DNA of 48,933 bases, taken from assembly GCF_002420705.1 (NCBI RefSeq), contig NZ_DIIM01000033.1, positions 62,276-111,208 of the forward strand. Direction: 5' to 3'. Shown here in pieces: positions 16,345-24,671 of the stretch. Position numbers and translations under genes: made by a program. The stretch comes from Sphingobacterium sp. UBA5670 (GTDB taxonomy: Bacteria; Bacteroidota; Bacteroidia; Sphingobacteriales; Sphingobacteriaceae). Within the stretch, counting starts at the first letter, position 1. Every line of letters begins with the position of its first letter. Under the pieces are notes generated by a model. It saw only the letters and a program-made list of their open reading frames with translations. It made no database searches and was not told the origin of the DNA.

Positions 16345-17112
16345 ATGGACACAAAAAAGAAACCTCTGTTTATCGCCTTTTCTTCTCAAAAAGGCGGAGT
16401 TGGCAAAAGCACATTTACCACGCTTGTTGCAAGTACGATGCACTATCGTTTGGGCTACAACGTCGCCGTGTTTGATGCGGATTTTCCGCAGCATAGTTTA
16501 ATGAAAATGAAAGCCCGTGATTTGGCAATGGTAATGGAAAATGAGGCTTTGAAAAAACTGGCTTACAAGCAATTTACCACCATCAACAAAAAAGCCTATT
16601 CGATAACACAGCATAAAGCAGATAGCGTATTGGATGCTGCACACGAATATGTAACGGCTTCTGCTGTTCTGGTCGATGTGGTATTCTTCGACCTGCCCGG
16701 AACTGTGAACACGCCCGGCATTCTGAAAGCGTTGGCAGGAATGCACCACATTTTTACGCCCATTACCGCAGACCGTGTAATAATGGAAAGTACACTCATT
16801 TTCACGCAGCTTTTGCAGGATGTGATTATGAAAAAAGGCGAAACGTCCATAGAAACCATTAACCTGTTTTGGAACCAGGTGGATGGTAGGGAAAGCACAC
16901 CCTTATATGACGTGTATAATCAGCTTATAGCACAACTGGGGTTAAGCCTGATGCAAAGCCAAGTGAAGAATAGCACCCGCTTTCGTAAAGAAAGCGAAGC
17001 GGACAGCAAAACGGTTTTTCGTTCTACCGTAATGCCTCCTGATGAACGGCTGATGAAAGCCTGCCAGTTGGATTTGTTCATCAATGAGTTTTTAAAAATC
17101 ATTCAATTATAG
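16345..17112 (+). CDS. traA: ParA-family ATPase, TraA of CTnDOT-like ICE
   Basis: The protein has 255 residues with a deviant Walker A motif KGGVGKST (residues 16-23), the segment VFDADFPQHS and the Walker B-like VVFFDLPGT. It is the first gene of the tra module in this ICE family. It is thought to help partition or position the element or the transfer complex on DNA. It is followed by traB after 4 nt. It is divergent from mobA, with the oriT-like region between the two. Confidence 0.88.
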   Translation: MDTKKKPLFIAFSSQKGGVGKSTFTTLVASTMHYRLGYNVAVFDADFPQHSLMKMKARDLAMVMENEALKKLAYKQFTTINKKAYSITQHKADSVLDAAHEYVTASAVLVDVVFFDLPGTVNTPGILKALAGMHHIFTPITADRVIMESTLIFTQLLQDVIMKKGETSIETINLFWNQVDGRESTPLYDVYNQLIAQLGLSLMQSQVKNSTRFRKESEADSKTVFRSTVMPPDERLMKACQLDLFINEFLKIIQL

Positions 17113-17116
17113 CCTT

Positions 17117-17566
17117 ATGGAGAAAGATAATAAAAGAAAAGTCACGCCAGAAATTAACGAAGAATTGATGATGAACCTGATGGTTGACGGCATTAAAAAA
17201 GACGGCATACAGCTTCCTCCCGAACCGCCTGAAGAGCCGGAAAAGGAAGCTGCAAAAGAAGAGGCAAAGCAGGAAGATTTGTTGCCGGGCAAACCAGTAC
17301 AAAGAGAACGGAGCCGTAGCAAGAAAAATATTGACGGCAGTTACGGGGAACATTTTTTGAGAACCCACTCTATGACAAAACGGGGGGATAAAAGCATTTA
17401 TATCCGTCAGGAGTATCACGAACGGTTATCCCGTATTATTCAGGTCATTGGTAAAGATGAGATACCGCTGTATGCTTACCTCGACAATATACTGGAACAT
17501 CATTTTGAAATGTTTGAGAAAGCAATCACAGATGATTTCAACGAAAAGTTTAAACCCATTTTTTAA
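17117..17566 (+). CDS. traB: DUF3408 conjugative transfer protein TraB
   Basis: The protein has 149 residues. The N-terminal half is acidic and lysine-rich (PPEPPEEPEKEAAKEEAKQ) and probably flexible. The C-terminal half (HSMTKRGDKSIYIRQEYHERL, then PLYAYLDNILEHHFEMF) matches the DUF3408 pattern, a ribbon-helix-helix-like module found only in Bacteroidota conjugative elements. It lies 4 nt after traA and 11 nt before traD. A DNA-binding role near oriT is likely but not proven. Confidence 0.85.
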   Translation: MEKDNKRKVTPEINEELMMNLMVDGIKKDGIQLPPEPPEEPEKEAAKEEAKQEDLLPGKPVQRERSRSKKNIDGSYGEHFLRTHSMTKRGDKSIYIRQEYHERLSRIIQVIGKDEIPLYAYLDNILEHHFEMFEKAITDDFNEKFKPIF

Positions 17567-17577
17567 AGCGTTTGATT

Positions 17578-18216
17578 ATGGAAATAGTAATTGTGATTTG
17601 CCTGCTGATAGTCATTGCCCTGCTTGTGCAGGACAAGATTGTCATTCATAAAAGGTCGCAGCAGAATCCGATGCAGCAGGAAAAAGTGAACCCAAACCTG
17701 CCCGATATTATGGGGCAACCCAAGCCCGTAAAAAGCCATTCAGTGCTAAACACTGCCAATAAAAGCCAAATAACGGAACCGGAGATAAACCCTGATAATT
17801 TAGACATCGAATACGACGAGAACGAAAACGTCGGTATGCAAATTCCGCAGGAAGAACTGGACGAAGTTTTCAGCAGTATGCCTGATTGGGAAGAAGAGGA
17901 AGAGGAATGGAACAGGTACGGAATATCCGGTGGCGATGACAGTCTTGCCCAAGGGGTTACCTACGACGAACTAAGCTCCATAGGGGCATTGCTCCAAAAA
18001 GAAAATTTGGAACAGGCTCAAAAGGAAACAGCGGTAGCCATAGTTCAGAAATTACAGGGAACTGAATTATTCAGCCTACTGGAAAATTCCATAGAAGGTG
18101 CATCCCGAAAAATTGCCGAGCTTTTGGATAGCACACTTTCAACTGAAAGCGACGACAGTTCTTCCACCTTGCGGAAAAGTGATTTGAGTGATTTTGACAT
18201 TGGGGAGTTTGTGTAA
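17578..18216 (+). CDS. traD: conjugal transfer protein TraD (CTnDOT family, soluble accessory)
   Basis: The ATG at 17578 (MEIVIVICLLIVIALL) is preferred over an upstream TTG six bases away. One N-terminal membrane segment (residues 1-18) is followed by a hydrophilic region, an acidic stretch (DWEEEEEEWNRYG) and a helical C-terminus. The size, the order traA-traB-traD and the membrane anchor fit the protein usually called TraD in these elements. Its biochemical role is unknown. Its stop codon lies in the loop of a strong terminator. The next expected genes (traE/DUF4134, traF, traG) are absent. Confidence 0.7.
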   Translation: MEIVIVICLLIVIALLVQDKIVIHKRSQQNPMQQEKVNPNLPDIMGQPKPVKSHSVLNTANKSQITEPEINPDNLDIEYDENENVGMQIPQEELDEVFSSMPDWEEEEEEWNRYGISGGDDSLAQGVTYDELSSIGALLQKENLEQAQKETAVAIVQKLQGTELFSLLENSIEGASRKIAELLDSTLSTESDDSSSTLRKSDLSDFDIGEFV

Positions 18217-18235
18217 GCAAACTCCCTTTTTTTTT
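18203..18235 (+). terminator. intrinsic terminator closing the tra module
   Basis: GGGAGTTTG (18203-18211) and CAAACTCCC (18218-18226) form a perfect 9-bp stem with a 6-nt loop that contains the traD stop codon. A run of nine T follows. This is a clean Rho-independent terminator, and it means that traD is now the end of its transcript. Confidence 0.85.
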
Positions 18236-18236
18236 G

Positions 18237-19005
18237 GTTTAGGCTTCTTAAGTTCAATTGCCAGCGCTCAAGTGATGAAATCTGGGTATTGATATGGGAG
18301 CTTACTCAGTTTACGGCGGTGTGAAAGTAGGGTGGGAAAATGTATCTCAAATAAGTAGTAATGTTAATGTAGGATTCGATATACCTTACGCTTCTGGTAT
18401 AAGAGGGCAACTTATACAAGTTGTGATAAAATTAGATAAGATTTCGAATAATAGAATCGATTTAGATATTTCTCCGATAGCTGGTGATGCAATACAAGGA
18501 GAAGATTTTACATTATCAGATTCTCACTTAGTTTTCGAGCCTGGGGAAAATTCTAAGACTTTAACTGTACATCTGAAAGGAATTTCAGAGTTTGATGAGC
18601 TAATCGCTTTTAAAATTGTAAATAGCTCTAATGCAAAAGTGGGGCCTCGTAATCTATTTGTAGTGAATATAGCTAATTAATGCATTCTTTGAAATGGTTT
18701 CTTTGATTTGTTCATATGTTTCACAAGTGCAGTTTCAATCAGATTTTTATCCATATTTAAGAAATGAGAAAGTGATTTGTAATCTTTCTGAAAATTTTAG
18801 TAATGAAGTGTGTAAAGTTGATGTTAAGGTTACAAGAAAAGGTAATTCATTAATTCTTCAGAATCTAATCTTATGAATAAAGAAGAATTGTTATGATTTC
18901 GTTTTCGGACAGATAATTGGTAACAGCGCAAAGCTAAAAAGGGACAAAGTACACTCTTATCAATCTTTATAGATTTATAGTCTAAAGGTTCATTATTTCG
19001 GATTA
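18237..19005. other. scar region between ICE remnant and alpha-glucuronidase gene
   Basis: No complete gene is evident. Around 18246-18290 one frame reads like the end of a signal peptide (LSSIASAQVMKSGY) and then stops. A fragment ORF follows at 18294. After 18680 a 60-residue frame (18694-18876) of low-complexity composition has no recognisable features. The remaining sequence up to 19005 is AT-rich and must hold the promoter of the GH67 gene, for which I see no perfect match to the TAnnTTTG consensus. Confidence 0.5.
18294..18680 (+). pseudogene. orphan beta-sandwich (Calx-beta/DUF1735-like) fragment
   Basis: The 128-residue frame lacks a signal peptide. It contains ISPIAGDAIQGEDFTLSDS followed by LVFEPGENSKTLTVHLKG, the pattern of Calx-beta-like or DUF1735/DUF4843-like repeats of Bacteroidota surface lipoproteins (xxGxDFTLSxxxLxFxPGxxSKTLxV). 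Such domains normally sit in larger exported proteins of SusCD loci. The fragment lies directly after the ICE terminator and before the GH67 gene, so it is probably the remaining tail of a gene destroyed when the element inserted or was deleted. Confidence 0.45.
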
Positions 19006-19035
19006 ATGGAAAGTTTTACAAAATTATATATATCC

Positions 19036-21078
19036 ATGTCAATATTTAAAATTATTTTTTTCGGTCTCGTGTTAATTTTACCGCTCTGTTTGAAAGCTGA
19101 GGACGGTAGTAAATTGTGGTTACGTTACAACCCAGTTTCTTCTGAAGATGTAAAATCAAGGAATATTAGATTAATATCTTCGGCAGACGAAATATCTAAT
19201 GTGGCTAAAGAAGAGCTCGAAGCATATTGGGGAAAGCAGTCTATAGAGTTGAAGTTAGATAAAAGTCAGAAGCGTCTGAAAGATGGTTTCATTATTCAAG
19301 GCGATGCCAGTAAAATACAGCTTACAGCTTACAGTTCAGTGGGTTTATTATATGGGGCTTATAGATTGTTGGAGTTACAACATTTAAAGGAAAATTTACA
19401 AACCTTAAATATTGTTGAAATACCAAGTTTTGATATACGGACACTAAATCATTGGGATAATCTTGACGGTACGGTAGAGAGGGGGTATGCAGGACGGTCA
19501 TTATGGCAATGGGAAGATTTGCCAGGCAAGTTATCACCTAAGTATGAACAATATGCGAGAGCAAATGCTTCTATTGGAATCAACGCTACGGTTCTAAATA
19601 ATGTAAACGCTTCATCAAAAATATTAGCATCAGATTATATTTTAAAGGTTAAAGCTTTAGCTAAAATATTTCGAAAATATGGTATTAAAGTCTATTTAAC
19701 GGCTAATTTCGCATCACCAAAGACTTTAGGAGGTTTGGTGGATTCCGATCCACTGAGAAAGGAAGTAAAAGAGTGGTGGAAATCAAAAGTTAAAGAAATA
19801 TATACAGAGATTCCAGACTTTGGAGGTTTTTTGGTTAAAGCGAATTCGGAAGGTGAGCCTGGGCCCCAAGATTATGGTCGTTCACATGCGGATGGAGCTA
19901 ATATGCTAGCTGATGTCTTAAAACCTTATGGAGGTGTAGTGATGTGGAGAGCATTTGTATATAATCCGAAGGCTGATGATAGAGCAAAGCAGGCATACGA
20001 CGAGTTTTTACCTCTGGATGGTAAGTTTAGAGATAATGTAATAATTCAAATAAAGAATGGCCCAATTGATTTTCAACCCAGAGAGCCATTTAGTCCACTA
20101 TTTGGAGCAATGAGGAATACCTCCCAAATGTTAGAGTTTCAAATTACTCAAGAATATTTAGGTCAGTCAAACCACTTAGTATTCTTAGCCCCACTTTTTA
20201 AGGAAACATTAGACAGTGATACATATGCCTATGGAGTCGGTACAACTGTAGCAAAGATTACGAGTGGAACTTTTCGAGATAACAAAAAAAGTGCTATCTC
20301 TGCTGTCGCTAATATCGGACTTGATCCTAATTGGACTGGTCACGATTTTGCCCAAGCGAATTGGTATGCGTTTGGTAAGTTAGCATGGAATCATCAATTA
20401 TCTTCCAAACAAATAGCAGAGGAATGGTTAAAATTAACTTTTTCAAATGAGGTAGACTTTGTTAAACCAATCACTGACATGATGATAAGTTCTCGAGAAA
20501 CTGTTGTTAATTATATGATGCCTCTTGGACTACATCATATTTTTGCTGAAATCCACCATTATGGACCTGCACCATGGTATGAAGTGCCTGAAAGAGTTGA
20601 CTGGAGATCGACTTATTACCATCAAGCAGATTCTTTAGGGATCGGTTTTGATCGTACTATCAAAGGAACTAATGCTGTTTCTCAATATTTTCCGCCTTTG
20701 GACAGTATATATAATGATGTTAAATCCTGTCCTGAATCATATTTATTATGGTTTCATCACATCCCGTGGGATTTTAAAATGAGAAATGGTGAAAATTTTT
20801 GGAATTCGTTGTGTTATAAATATTATTCTGGCGTCAAGGAAGTTAGGGAATTTCAGAAAACATGGGATAAAATCGAAGCATATGTTGATCCTGAAAGGTT
20901 TCGATTTATTCAATCTAAACTTAAAGTCCAAGCCTTAGATGCAGTTTGGTGGAAAGACGCCTGTTTGCTATACTTCCAGACATTTTCTAAAATGCCTATA
21001 CCTTATGAACTAGATCGACCTGTTCATAATCTGGAAGACCTTAAAAATATAAAATTAGATATGAAACACCATAATTAA
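19036..21078 (+). CDS. GH67 alpha-glucuronidase
   Basis: I prefer the ATG at 19036 because it starts a signal peptide (MSIFKIIFFGLVLILPLCLKA); an in-frame ATG at 19006 adds ten residues. The protein is a full-length GH67 enzyme of about 680 residues. Counting from the upstream ATG, E282 (KANSEGEPGP), D355 (NGPIDFQ) and E383 (ITQEYLG) are 73 and 28 residues apart. This matches the spacing I recall for the three catalytic acids of GlcA67A (E292, D365, E393). It removes 4-O-methyl-glucuronic acid from xylo-oligosaccharides, probably in the periplasm. The released glucuronate is fed to the uxu genes at 31520-33520. Confidence 0.95.
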   Translation: MSIFKIIFFGLVLILPLCLKAEDGSKLWLRYNPVSSEDVKSRNIRLISSADEISNVAKEELEAYWGKQSIELKLDKSQKRLKDGFIIQGDASKIQLTAYSSVGLLYGAYRLLELQHLKENLQTLNIVEIPSFDIRTLNHWDNLDGTVERGYAGRSLWQWEDLPGKLSPKYEQYARANASIGINATVLNNVNASSKILASDYILKVKALAKIFRKYGIKVYLTANFASPKTLGGLVDSDPLRKEVKEWWKSKVKEIYTEIPDFGGFLVKANSEGEPGPQDYGRSHADGANMLADVLKPYGGVVMWRAFVYNPKADDRAKQAYDEFLPLDGKFRDNVIIQIKNGPIDFQPREPFSPLFGAMRNTSQMLEFQITQEYLGQSNHLVFLAPLFKETLDSDTYAYGVGTTVAKITSGTFRDNKKSAISAVANIGLDPNWTGHDFAQANWYAFGKLAWNHQLSSKQIAEEWLKLTFSNEVDFVKPITDMMISSRETVVNYMMPLGLHHIFAEIHHYGPAPWYEVPERVDWRSTYYHQADSLGIGFDRTIKGTNAVSQYFPPLDSIYNDVKSCPESYLLWFHHIPWDFKMRNGENFWNSLCYKYYSGVKEVREFQKTWDKIEAYVDPERFRFIQSKLKVQALDAVWWKDACLLYFQTFSKMPIPYELDRPVHNLEDLKNIKLDMKHHN

Positions 21079-21127
21079 GATGAATTTGAGTTAAAACTAT
21101 TGTTGTTTATTCATATTTCCTGTTGGC

Positions 21128-21158
21128 AAAGCGCTTGAATCCATGAATCAAGCGCTTT
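21128..21158. terminator. bidirectional terminator between GH67 and peroxidase genes
   Basis: The arms AAAGCGCTTGA (21128-21138) and TCAAGCGCTTT (21148-21158) are a perfect 11-bp inverted repeat with a 9-nt loop. T-rich sequence follows on plus. It lies between the convergent stop codons at 21078 and 21183 and can serve both strands. Confidence 0.8.
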
Positions 21159-21182
21159 TATTATTTTTCCTAAGCTATGATT

Positions 21183-22349
21183 TTAATCAAGTCCCGGTAT
21201 AATGGGACGGTTTACTGGATAAGGAAGTGAACTAATGGATTCTAAAAAAGCAAGTATTGCATCACGCTCAGCGACACTGAGCTGTAAGGGCTTTAAATGG
21301 ACTGATGTCTCTGGAAAGAGTGGATCGTCCTTTTGATGTTCTTTTCTTTTGGGATGTGGCATACCATTATTGTATGTATTTATAAGACCACTAAGGTCTT
21401 GAAACATGCCATTGTGTAGCCAGGGACCTGTTCTGGTGACATTCCGTAGGCTTGGGGTTTTAAATTTTCCGACATCCTCATTTCTTTTGCTGTAGTTGTA
21501 TAATCCCATGTCTTCTTTTTGTTCACCATACAAGGTAAATCCGATATTGTGAAATTCCTGATCGGTAAAAAGTGGTCCGCTGTGACAGTTTATGCAGCGA
21601 GCTTTGGTTCGGAAAAGATGTAAGCCGTGTATTTGCTTGTCTGTAAGCGCCAAGCGATCTCCTAGCATGAATTTATCGAAAGCGGTACGAGAGGTTTTGA
21701 TGGACCTTTCGAAGGTAGCGATAGCATGGACAAGCTGATCGAGATCCGGACTATGCGTACCAAAAGCAGCCATAAAATAGGTTTTGTATGCATCTATTTT
21801 ATGCATCTTTTGTGGTAATGTAGCTAGATCGGTATTCATCTCTTTGGGGTTAGATAATGATCCTTTCGTCTGTTCCTCCAATGAGCCGGCCCGACCATCC
21901 CAAAATAGCCTTTTGTTCGCCCAAGAGAACGCTACGCTGGGTGTATTTCTAGCACCCTGACGATGATTATGCCCTATTGCACGAATACGCCTATCTGTCC
22001 AATGCATGTCTGGATCGTGGCAGCTCGAGCAAGAAATTTGCATAGATCCACTTAACCTTGGATCAAAAAAGAGCATCTTTCCGAGATTGATTAATGCGCG
22101 TGAACTTGGGTCATTAGTTTGTAAAGGAACTTGTGGTAATGGACCTAATTCCTGAAATTTAATACCACTGTCAATACTTGCTTTGGGCCATTTGTCGCTG
22201 GACTGCTGGTACAATCTACGGAGAGCAGCAAGATCTTCGTCTTGCTGCTGAATAAAACCGAGTAATATGGGGATTAGAAGGATAGAACATACCCTAACCC
22301 TAAAGCTATATTTCTTATAATTCACGATTTGAAATAATTTCAGTGTCAA
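21183..22349 (-). CDS. di-haem cytochrome c peroxidase (MauG/CcpA family)
   Basis: The protein has 388 residues. An N-terminal hydrophobic segment (about residues 17-32) acts as signal or anchor. Two haem c attachment motifs, CSSCH (107-111) and CINCH (252-256), lie in the order and spacing of bacterial cytochrome c peroxidases, with RNTPSVAFSW and GKFKTPSLRNV being conserved family segments. These enzymes reduce peroxide or oxidise a protein substrate in the periplasm. The gene overlaps the upstream lipoprotein gene by 35 nt, so it is the last member of the SusCD operon. That linkage suggests a redox step tied to the imported substrate. Confidence 0.93.
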   Translation of the reverse strand: MTLKLFQIVNYKKYSFRVRVCSILLIPILLGFIQQQDEDLAALRRLYQQSSDKWPKASIDSGIKFQELGPLPQVPLQTNDPSSRALINLGKMLFFDPRLSGSMQISCSSCHDPDMHWTDRRIRAIGHNHRQGARNTPSVAFSWANKRLFWDGRAGSLEEQTKGSLSNPKEMNTDLATLPQKMHKIDAYKTYFMAAFGTHSPDLDQLVHAIATFERSIKTSRTAFDKFMLGDRLALTDKQIHGLHLFRTKARCINCHSGPLFTDQEFHNIGFTLYGEQKEDMGLYNYSKRNEDVGKFKTPSLRNVTRTGPWLHNGMFQDLSGLINTYNNGMPHPKRKEHQKDDPLFPETSVHLKPLQLSVAERDAILAFLESISSLPYPVNRPIIPGLD

Positions 22350-23169
22350 TTTCCCAATTGTCTTTTAGGTATTTTTTTACGAGTGCATATTTTTTGGCTA
22401 TTAGGCCCGATGTATCAAAAGCTGTCGTCAGATAACTTGCTTTAAATTGAATTTCATTATACCGTAACGCATAATAGATAAAAGCCAGAAAATCCATGTC
22501 TACTGTATAGGAACGCTGATACTCCAAAAATCCCAATCCTTTATACGCTGTCGCCGAATTGCCAGTTGCGTTGAATAATGCTGTAAAGCTACTTGGAATA
22601 CTGATCTTTTGACGGCTAAGTGCCTGCGTGAAAAAAGTACGGTGCAAATCCGCTTGTATATCTTTTTTCTTACTGCTGTTCAGTGTTTTTAAAGTGGAGT
22701 TTACGTAGCTAAAAGTGACGTGATTGATGCCGGAATAGAGACCGATATTGGTAGTCAATGTGTCATAACCCGTAGGTTTTGCCGTATTCACAGTGAGCTG
22801 ATAGATACCCGCTGAAAGTAAGATCTTGTACGGCATTAGTTGCTGTAGCCGATCTTTGGAATAGTCTGAGAGAAATGCTTTTTGGATAAAAGTAAAAGCA
22901 TCCATTACAGCAGCTGGTTCGCCTTCCTTAGCCATGTAAGGCAATCTGCTCGTTCCATTCCAACGAAAGTCATTTTCTGAAAAACGGTAGAGTATATAAC
23001 TATTATAGTCTTTCTGAAATTGTACAAACAAGTCATCGTACGCGGCATTACCCTGAGGTAAGGTGTAAAATTCATTTGACGGCGACGCCACGGGAGTTTC
23101 CTCTTTTTTGCAGGCATTTAGGCTGACAATAAGCGTACAGAGTCCGATAAGATAGTAGTATGTTTTCAT
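22315..23169 (-). CDS. SusCD-associated lipoprotein, metallohydrolase-like but lacking HExxH
   Basis: The protein has 284 residues and a lipoprotein signal peptide ending LNAC. The overall layout resembles the SusCD-linked putative zinc metallohydrolase lipoproteins of Bacteroidota: YRFSENDF early, a central strand region, and a late tyrosine-rich helical segment (DMDFLAFIYYALRY). Those proteins have an HExxH site after the central strands. Here the corresponding place reads DLHRTFFTQALSRQ, so the glutamate and the second histidine are missing. If the family assignment is right, this member is catalytically dead and may only bind. The gene follows susD after 5 nt and overlaps the peroxidase gene. 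Confidence 0.55.
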   Translation of the reverse strand: MKTYYYLIGLCTLIVSLNACKKEETPVASPSNEFYTLPQGNAAYDDLFVQFQKDYNSYILYRFSENDFRWNGTSRLPYMAKEGEPAAVMDAFTFIQKAFLSDYSKDRLQQLMPYKILLSAGIYQLTVNTAKPTGYDTLTTNIGLYSGINHVTFSYVNSTLKTLNSSKKKDIQADLHRTFFTQALSRQKISIPSSFTALFNATGNSATAYKGLGFLEYQRSYTVDMDFLAFIYYALRYNEIQFKASYLTTAFDTSGLIAKKYALVKKYLKDNWEIDTEIISNREL

Positions 23170-23174
23170 GTTTT

Positions 23175-24659
23175 TTAAGGATTAGATGCTGCTCCAACGC
23201 GAGGGCTTGCGAGTTGATTTTGGCGAATCGCCGGATTGTTTATCAGAACATTGTCCGGAATCGGTAATACATAAGCTGGATCTTTCGCTTCAAGCGTATA
23301 GATTGTTGCGGTGGGTTCGTACCAGATATGTTTTAGCTCCGGCATCCCATAACGGCGTAGATCAAACCAGCGCAGGTCTTCAAAACTCAGTTCACGACGC
23401 CGTTCTGCCCTGCAGAATTCCAGTGCTTCTACTGGATCGCTGAAGTTGACGTCCTTATAATTACTTTCCGAAAACCTATTCTTACGAATTGTATTTAAAT
23501 CGTTGTTAGCTTGTGCTAAGCCATTGCCCTGTCCTGCCTGAGTTTGTAATATATAAGCCTCTGCACGGTTGAGGTAAGCTTCCGAAGTGCGCCATGATTT
23601 GCCTGGTGCGGATCGGCTGGCCCATTTCATGGCATTGTAAAGATATCGCCCTGTCGTCTTTTTAACATAGGTATTCCAGCGAAGATCTTTATCAGTGTAC
23701 ATATTTGCTAAAGATTCAGACATTGTAAACATGGTCGTATTGGTGGCTAGATCACCAGGTTGAACTTCGGTTGTGATACCCGATATCCAGAGTGTTTCAG
23801 GATTTTTTGTGCTAACAATGACATTGTTTGTTGTAGCTTCAACCGTAAAGCTGTTTAGATTGAGCAGTGTTGCATTTTTTTCCAGTACTGCGTTTGCATG
23901 ACTGATCACAGCATCCCATCGATCCATGTGCAAGTTGACTCTCGAAGCCAAGAGATGGGCTGCCGGCAAACTTATGCGGAACAGGCCACCACCTATATCA
24001 GCTGTTTTCAACAGGCTAATCCCATTTTCTAAATCAAGTAATATTTGGTCATAAACCTGTTTTACAGTATGTCTTGCAATCCCTGCATCCTGTAGGTCTG
24101 GACTTAATATGAGCGGGACACCGAGCTCTGTTTCAGGTGATTTTGTCTTATCGTTATAAGGCCATCCGTATAGATTAACCAACTGGAAGTAATAGTAGGC
24201 ACGCAATACGTAAGCCTGCGCTTTCAGGTATTCCTTGTCAGTTATTGATCCGGTTGAGACATCGGCATACTTTAAGGCAATATTGCAACCCAGGATTCTG
24301 TTGTAATACGAAGCCCAAGGGTTTGCCCCCGATGTATTGTCGCCATTGAGGTAAGCCGAATAGTAATCAGGTTGCCAGGTGAAGCTCCAGCGATAAGATA
24401 GTGTACGCGCCGAAGTTGAGGTACGAGGCGCAATACCATCCACATCATCGTCCATAAGCGTGGTCAGGGTATTAAGCGGAGGATCTCCGACACTTGCTCC
24501 CGAAAGTAAGGGGTAGCCACTGCCCATGAGCAGTTCGTTAAATTCTTTGGTTGTTGTTGGTACTAGCTCGTCCTGGGAAGTTTCTTCCAGAAATTTTTTG
24601 CAAGAGCCCATAAGCAGCAGGCAGCTTGCCAGTGTAAGTGTGATATAGCCTGTTTTCAT
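23175..24659 (-). CDS. RagB/SusD family nutrient-binding lipoprotein
   Basis: The protein has 494 residues. A signal peptide ends LLLMGSC with the lipidated cysteine, and is followed by [11 protein letters not shown], the typical SusD start. Tetratricopeptide-like helices ([22 protein letters not shown]) and the late [19 protein letters not shown] motif are canonical. SusD proteins cap the SusC barrel and bind the substrate. It is 12 nt downstream of its SusC partner and is controlled by the sigma/FecR pair at 28328-30025. The substrate is not evident; no glycosidase gene belongs to this operon. Confidence 0.95.
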
Positions 24660-24671
24660 ATTTTTAACTAT

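Noticed and set aside
18694..18876. 60-codon plus-strand ORF before the GH67 gene
   Set aside because: No signal peptide, domain or spacing to support it; kept only as part of the scar region.
18926..18952. Possible attachment site resembling the CTnDOT core next to the ICE remnant
   Set aside because: The sequence does not match the GTAnnTTTGC core at the needed positions, and no second copy was found.
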